Origin: Magnolia sinica
Taxonomy: Eukaryota; Streptophyta; Magnoliopsida; Magnoliales; Magnoliaceae
DNA length: 64,000 nt
Direction of reading: 5' to 3'
Assembly (NCBI RefSeq): GCF_029962835.1
Contig: NC_080587.1
Location: forward strand, 51,489,528 to 51,553,527
Shown: positions 58,682 to 64,000 of the stretch, piece by piece
How the letters are laid out: each line of letters opens with the position of its first letter
Numbering within the stretch: the first letter of the stretch is position 1
The notes under the pieces: generated by a model
Seen by the model: the letters and a program-made list of their open reading frames with translations, nothing else
Told to the model about the DNA's origin: nothing
Database searches by the model: none
Translations under genes and position numbers: made by a program

Positions 58682-60230
58682 GCACTGAGCAGCAAGAAGG
58701 CACTAGCATTTGCGGCTCCGTTGATGATAGCAGAGTGGGACATGGTAGAATTCGTGCGAGACTTTGAGCAAAAACTCAAGGTGGAGGAGCCGTACGAGGG
58801 CATCGCACATATTCAACTACAGCCCCTCATTGATGACAGGATTATCACGACTCAGACAAACGATGAGTTGTTGACGAAGATGAGAGAGCAGGCTAGCAGC
58901 GATGAGGACTCAGAGTGGAGAGTTGGTATGGATGGGGGCTTACGTTACCGTGGCCGCCTATGCGTCCCGATCCTCCCTGACTTGAGGAAGGAAGTTCTTA
59001 AGGCTGCTCACGATTCTAGGATGGCTATGCATCCAGGCAGTACGAAGATGCATCGTGACATGAAGAGGTCGTACTGGTGGGACAATATGAAAACTCACAT
59101 AGCAGATTACGTGTTCCGTTGTCTCACGTGCCAGCAAGTCAAGGCAGAGCATCGTTGACCTCCTAATTTGCTTCAGCCCCATGCCCATAGCTGAATGGAA
59201 GTGGGACTTCATCTCTATGGATTTCATTTCAGGTCTGCTGAAGACAAGGAAGGGTTATGATTCCATTTGGGTGATCGTGGACCGGTTGACGAAATCGGCT
59301 CATTTCCTCCCTATCAGAGTTTCGAACTCTGCAGACGAGTTGGCCAGGTTGTACATCAAAGAGATTGTACGTCTACATGGAGTTTCCTTGGAGATCGTGT
59401 CAGACCGAGACACGCGATTTACATCTATCTTCTGGACTCGTATCCAGGAAGCGATGGGTGTGAAGTTGAAGTTCAGTACCGCGTTCCACCCCCAGACTGA
59501 CGGGCAGACAGAACGGGTGAATCAGATTTTGGAAGATATGTTACGGGCCTGCGTGCTGGATTTCAAAGACAGTTGGGACGACTGTCTTCCCTATGCAGAG
59601 TTCGCCTATAATAATAGCTTCCAGGCGAGTATTGGCATGGTTCCTTACGAGGCACTGTATGGGCGCCCGTGCAGAGCACCGCATTGCTGGGCAGAGATTG
59701 GCGAGAAGAGCTTGATTAGCCCGGAGTTAATTCAGGCGACCTCAAAGAAGATCGACATTATCAAGCGCCGACTGCTGACAGCGCAGAGCAAACAGAAGAG
59801 ATACGCCGATACGAGGCGGCGACCACTAGAGTTCGAGGTCGGAGACCATGTATTTCTCAGGGTTTCCCCTATAAAGGGAGTCCTTCGGTTTGGCAAAAAG
59901 GGGAAGCTTTCGCCTCGATTCATTGGCCCATTCCAGATACTTGATCGAGTGGGAGCGGTAGCGTACCGCCTTACTTTGCCCACACCACTTGCGGGCGTAC
60001 ATAACGTATTTCATGTATCTATGCTGAAGAAATACGTTCCCGATCCTTCCCACATTATCAGATGGGAGCAGGTACAATTGAGCGAGGATGCTACATATGT
60101 ACTGCGACCGACGCGTATCCTAGACAGGAAGGAGCAGGTATTGCGTAGCAAGGTCATTCTACTTGTGAAAGTGCTATGGACGCATCACACGGAAGAAGAG
60201 GCTACTTGGGAGACAGAAGCCGAGGTTTGA
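58682..60230 (+). pseudogene. Tekay RNase H end, integrase and chromodomain-like tail
   Basis: Continues the split pol with ALSSKK. The HHCC zinc region follows (HPGSTKMHRDMKRSYWW, CLTCQQVKAEH, to 59154); a TGA at 59156 replaces an expected Arg or Gln codon. The 349-codon frame 59181-60230 is intact and holds the catalytic triad in SMDFISGL, VSDRDTRFTS and DGQTERVNQ. Then come the GPF domain SPRFIGPFQILDRVG and the C-terminal RPTRILDRKEQVLRSKVILL-type and EEEATWE motif of the Tekay chromodomain region, which targets integration to heterochromatin in chromoviruses. The integrase core is conserved, but it is cut off from the rest of pol. Confidence 0.88.
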
Positions 60231-60295
60231 AAGTACTACCCTCAGATTCTCGAGGAGTACGAAAAGGTATTAATTTTAAGGGTAAAATTTTTTTT

Positions 60296-60307
60296 AGGGG
60301 GGTAGAT
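60296..60307 (+). other. Tekay polypurine tract
   Basis: AGGGGGGTAGAT directly precedes TGTAACG at the start of the 3' LTR. Confidence 0.8.
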
Positions 60308-60456
60308 TGTAACGTCTTGAAAAAATCCGTACAAGGACCCGAGTACCATCTCAGGCAGAAATCACCCAGGATCAAAACCTTTAGAAAATTAGGATTATGT
60401 TAGCAAGTGATAAACTAGAGTGCTTATGAAATTAGCACTAATCGCTTTAAATATGA
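60308..60456 (+). repeat. Tekay 3' LTR remnant (149 bp)
   Basis: Starts TGTAACGTCTTG and matches the first 149 bp of the 5' LTR with few differences, then stops abruptly at ...TTTAAATATGA. The following sequence is LTR-B. Confidence 0.88.
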
Positions 60457-60994
60457 CATCCAGTACTCATTGCATGGTATTCATGATAAGCCTTGGTAAG
60501 GCTAGTGATATTCTCATTGAGCATATTCTTTCCTTGTACCTCCTGTTATTCTTCTTTGCACCATTGACACACACTTTCACCACCCTCTAAGCTTCTATAA
60601 GTTTATGCACGATTGATGCGTGCAGGTGATCCTAGACAGGCGTCGTAGAGGCAGAGCATGGAGTAGAGTTGAGCTTAAGGACTCCAGTGTTGCTGATTTC
60701 CCTCTCTTTTCCTATTATCTGATGTATGTCCTTTTGGGCCTGATGTAAACTTGTAAAAGTTCAAATTCTTAATGAATTTTGTGATATATGCCCTTTGTTA
60801 TTCTCAGATATATTTGTTGTGATCTTGGGTATGCTCATATTCGAATGATTATATTGTTATGAAAATCCTCCTTGTAGGATCCCAGGATCGGAACCTGCCT
60901 CATGAGCCGAGAATGGGGTACTGCGAAGGCTGTTGCGGCTAGAACCGGCCATCGGGTTCCTTATGAGTCCGGTTACCAAGTCTGGGGCGAGACA
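60457..60994 (+). repeat. LTR-B copy 3 (3' fragment)
   Basis: Matches the 3' ends of copies 1 and 2: CACCCTCTAAGCTTCTATAA, CACGATTGATGCGTGCAGGT, CCAGGATCGGAACCTG, ending GGGGCGAGACA. Only about 540 bp of the LTR remain. Confidence 0.75.
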
Positions 60995-61006
60995 GCTGCA
61001 CCTGGA

Positions 61007-61425
61007 AATCATGGTATAAGCAATATTTATAAGGTGAATAGAAAATCAACCTTTAAACCTCTACTTCACCCGCGAATCGCATCGTATGTGAACTCTGCAA
61101 GATGGCTAGAAAATCAATAAACGAACTTTAGCTCCATCCGGAAATCATGGTACAACTGAACTCCGCAAAGTGAAGAGACAATCAACATACAACCTTCTGC
61201 TTCACCCGAAAATCATATCGTATGTGAACACCGCAAGATTACTAGAAAATTGATAAATGAACTTTAGCTCCACCCAGAAATCACCGTACGACTGAACACC
61301 GCAAGATGAAGAAAGTACAAACATAGGAACCTCGACGTCATTTGAAAATCATATGAACTCTGCAAGATGGCTAGAAAATCGACAAGCGAACTTCAGCTCC
61401 ACCCAGAAATCATAACGAACTTCAC
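61007..61425 (+). repeat. 136-bp tandem array (about three units)
   Basis: Full units 61061-61196 and 61197-61332 are both exactly 136 bp; partial units lie at 61007-61060 and 61333-61425. Conserved blocks are GCTTCACCCG, TATGTGAAC, CTAGAAAAT and GAACTTTAGCTCCA. No coding potential. Confidence 0.8.
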
Positions 61426-62129
61426 ATAATGACCTGAAAATCAATAGGATACGCAAATATAACCAACAAGCCAGTGTCAATGTTCTATCAAAACCACAAA
61501 GGGCAAATAAACATTCCAAGCCACGTAGGGCAATGTGCGATCCAAGTCGCGTAAGTCAATTATGGACTGTAAGATAGTAGGATCACGACAAGTTCCATTC
61601 AACTCATCAAATGATCATAAATGACACTCACACAATTAATTAACATGTGTACAACTAAAGAAAGCATGTTATCATCAATCATTTATAATTACCAAAATCA
61701 GAATGATATGTTCATTATCTACCACAGGAATCAAGTGCGTAACACATTATCATATTCACATATTCATATAATAAGTTAAACAACAGAATCAAGTAATTTA
61801 GGAGATACTAAATGGAAAGGATTAAGGCATCATTTGTGGTTAAGTGGGAAGCTCAAAGGGTGAGTCCTCACCTTGGTCAAACAACATAGTTGTGTGTGGC
61901 CTGCTAGGTAGCACAAATGTAGCCCGATCGAGTCAAACCTAATCGATAAATATGTGACCATGACTCAATCAAAACATCAAATAAGATAGTAAATACTTGG
62001 CTTCTATGGTCAGTATACTTAAAGAAACAAATGAAGTGAGTTGCGATTTACCTCGACTCGATAGCTTAACTTGGCAACTCGGATCTGGGCAAAATGACAA
62101 ATCATGGATTTAACTATGACCTGCTGAGT

Positions 62130-62131
<2 letters not shown>

Positions 62132-62183
<52 letters not shown>
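62132..62183. repeat. (CT)n microsatellite
   Basis: About 25 CT units, nearly uninterrupted. Confidence 0.95.
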
Positions 62184-62187
<4 letters not shown>

Positions 62188-63914
62188 ACCCTCTTTCACT
62201 TTCTCACTCACTTCCCATCTTTTTCTTTTTTATTATTGCGGGAACATCCAGCTAGAATCTGGACTGAGTCAACTCGGACTTAACTCGTCAGCGAGTTGAC
62301 TCGACTCGCAACTCTCTCTCTTCCTCTCTCTCCTCTTCCTTACTCTCTCTCCCTCTCCTCTTCCCCTTTTTTTCCTAGCTGGAATCCCAGCTGGACCAGG
62401 CCACTCGACCCAGTTAACTCAGTCAGACTCGGTTCCAGCTGAACAGCAGCCCCACGTTGCCTCTCTCTCACTTTTCTTCCCTTTTTCTTCTTCCTTTCTT
62501 CTTCCTTTCTCCTTCCTTTCTTCCTTCCTTTCTTCCTCTTCCTCTGCTGGTCCAAATAGCGTCTGGACCCGACCAGCAGCGACCCAACTGGGTCGGGCAG
62601 CAGCGTTGTGCAGCCGCACCTCTCTCACGATCTTCTCTCTCTCTTCTTCTTTTATTCTTATCCTTCTCTTCTTGTTCTTTCTCTTAACATTGGACGGGTC
62701 GTATGGCCAAACCCAGATTGAACTCGGTTCGAGTCAGGCTGGTGCGGCAGCAGGTTGGCATCGAGAAGAGCGACAGCAAGAGGACGCTATTCTCTCTCTT
62801 TTTCTCTCGATCTCCTCTCTTTCACTCTCACACTCCCTCGTCCAGACAGCGTGGCTGGAGTGGGTGCTACAACAAGGTCAGATCGCCCTTGCCATTTTAG
62901 TGCAGCAAGTCAGCAGCTCGGTCCGTTTGCTTGGCAAGGAAGATGACTGGCTCTAATAGCGGACTTCAGGCGATGGTGATTTTCTTCGAGCCAATGTTTC
63001 TAGATGCTTCAAATCTAACCTAGGAAGCTTGTAGAAAGGATTTCAAAGCTCCAGGCCCGTTTGGGTGGTGGGTTCGGAGCTAGGAAGAAATAAATGTCTT
63101 CTCCCTAGTGCGGCTGCAATAACCAAAGAAGGAAGCCCTAATCCGCGTAAAATGCATCGGATGGCTGAGATAACGCCACGTGGATGGCCGAGATTGAAGG
63201 AGAACAGACTCACGCGGATTGACAGCGTGGAGCTTTCCGTTTTTTGGAAAGAGAAGAAACACAAAAAGCTCACTTGCACGGGTGTTTGTGATCGTGCATG
63301 AGGAGAAATCGAAACTGGGGAGGGTTTGTATGGATTTGGGTCTTCTATAAGATAGACGGTTTGGATTGGTCGAGCCAATCACGGAGGTGGGCCATGATTC
63401 GATCAAACGAATGGTTATCCGTCCGTTCAAAAATGGCGGGGCGCGGGAAAGGAAAGAAAGAATTTCCTTCTTTGGAAATTTTTGGTCAGAGCCGCTCTGA
63501 CCGGTCTCCTTGTTCAGTGCTCAACGGGTGCACGTACCTGCTATGCATATGCAGCAATTGTGAGGTCCACAGTGATGTTTTTGATCTGATCCACTCCGTT
63601 CATTCATTTTTTCAGGTCAAATTAGGGTTGGCCCAAAGAATGAGGTAGATCTATGGCTTAGGTGGGCCATACACGCCAAGTTTGTGCTTGATTAGTGGTT
63701 TGCGTGGCCCATGGTAACGTTAAGTGAAATCTGACCCGTCCATTAGTTTCAACATTAGTATAAAAATAATATACATTAAGTAATAATAACTACATTAGTA
63801 TATAATATAAAATAATATATATTATAAACATATATACAACTTATAATACATTTATTGTATTATTTTATATTTTATATTAATAATTATTTATCAGTTAATA
63901 AAGTATTTAATTTG

Positions 63915-63916
<2 letters not shown>

Positions 63917-63950
<34 letters not shown>
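63917..63950. repeat. (TA)n microsatellite
   Basis: About 17 TA units within AT-rich DNA. Confidence 0.93.
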
Positions 63951-63953
<3 letters not shown>

Positions 63954-64000
63954 TATAATATTCAAAGTGTACGATAATTAATTAATACAATATTCATTAT

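Larger units (their letters stand above)
40716..60456 (+). mobile_element. Tekay/Del-type chromovirus (Ty3/gypsy) with nested insertion
   Basis: 5' LTR 40716-43853, primer-binding site, an accessory ORF, gag, protease, RT, RNase H, then integrase with a chromodomain-like end after a 9.3-kb insertion (49390-58676), a polypurine tract and a 149-bp remnant of the 3' LTR. RT-before-integrase order and the C-terminal sequence give the chromovirus assignment; the 3.1-kb LTR fits the Tekay lineage. It inserted into Athila 2. Without the nested insertion it would be about 10.5 kb to the break. Confidence 0.88.
61426..64000. other. Non-coding right end with low-complexity tracts
   Basis: No gene recognised. 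A (CT)n tract spans 62132-62183, CT-rich leader-like sequence runs to about 62850 with repeated GACTCGACTCG words (62040-62430), an eroded MITE-family segment occurs at 63560-63760 (GGTCCACAGTGATGTTT, then TTGGCCCAAAGAATGAGGTA), and AT-rich DNA fills the end. ORFs in 62340-62960 and 63043-63648 appear on both strands and follow the base bias. Confidence 0.5.

Noticed and set aside
62340..62956. Several ORFs on both strands in CT-rich sequence
   Set aside because: Composition-driven Ser/Leu or Glu/Lys runs with no family resemblance.
1..64000. tRNA, rRNA, CRISPR array, organellar insertion, pararetrovirus
   Set aside because: None seen on reading both strands. All reverse transcriptase motifs present belong to copia or gypsy LTR elements.

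Overview
This window is nuclear plant DNA. It is intron-rich and AT-rich, and is packed with nested LTR retrotransposons of the plant Sirevirus (Ty1/copia), Athila and Tekay/Del (Ty3/gypsy) lineages, a hAT DNA-transposon remnant and several MITE-like repeats. The recurring GTGGGCCCCACCATGATG-type non-autonomous repeats fit my recollection of magnoliid or other early-diverging angiosperm genomes, but that placement is a low-confidence inference. No bacterial, organellar, tRNA, rRNA or CRISPR feature was seen.

Layout. Bases 1-1773 are the 3' part of a long LTR (here LTR-B). It abuts the truncated 5' LTR of a Sirevirus-like copia element (1774-12112). That element has decayed gag and pol, an accessory ORF after pol, several polypurine tracts and a 3' LTR. 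It lies inside an older Athila element (12113-18104) whose 3' LTR was itself hit by other repeats. Bases 18105-20815 hold MITEs, a recent 328-bp duplication and an AT microsatellite.

Bases 20816-28329 (minus strand) contain the one convincing host gene: an intact six-exon receptor-like cytoplasmic kinase of 410 codons, related to the DUF26/CRK kinase clade but without an ectodomain. Its introns carry a MITE and repeat debris. Bases 28330-33292 hold two MITE-like elements and hAT transposase fragments in an abnormal order.

A second Athila element starts at 33293 and is interrupted at 40716 by a Tekay/Del chromovirus (40716-60456). The Tekay element has a 3.1-kb LTR, an accessory ORF before gag, and gag-pol ending in a chromodomain-like tail. 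Its pol is split by a 9.3-kb LTR-like insertion (49390-58676) with a perfect 5-bp target duplication, CAGAC. That insertion carries another LTR-B copy bounded by 178-bp direct repeats. The Tekay 3' LTR breaks off after 149 bp and joins a third LTR-B fragment, followed by a 136-bp tandem array and low-complexity DNA to the window end.

The order of events can be read from the nesting: Athila copies first, then copia and Tekay, then the 9.3-kb LTR-like insertion, then LTR-B. Most pol frames are closed by TGA or TAG codons of the kind C-to-T decay produces, so these elements look methylated and silent. The most notable observation is that two unrelated retrotransposons, copia and gypsy, carry homologous accessory ORFs in different positions. 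The kinase gene has no evident functional link to the elements around it.
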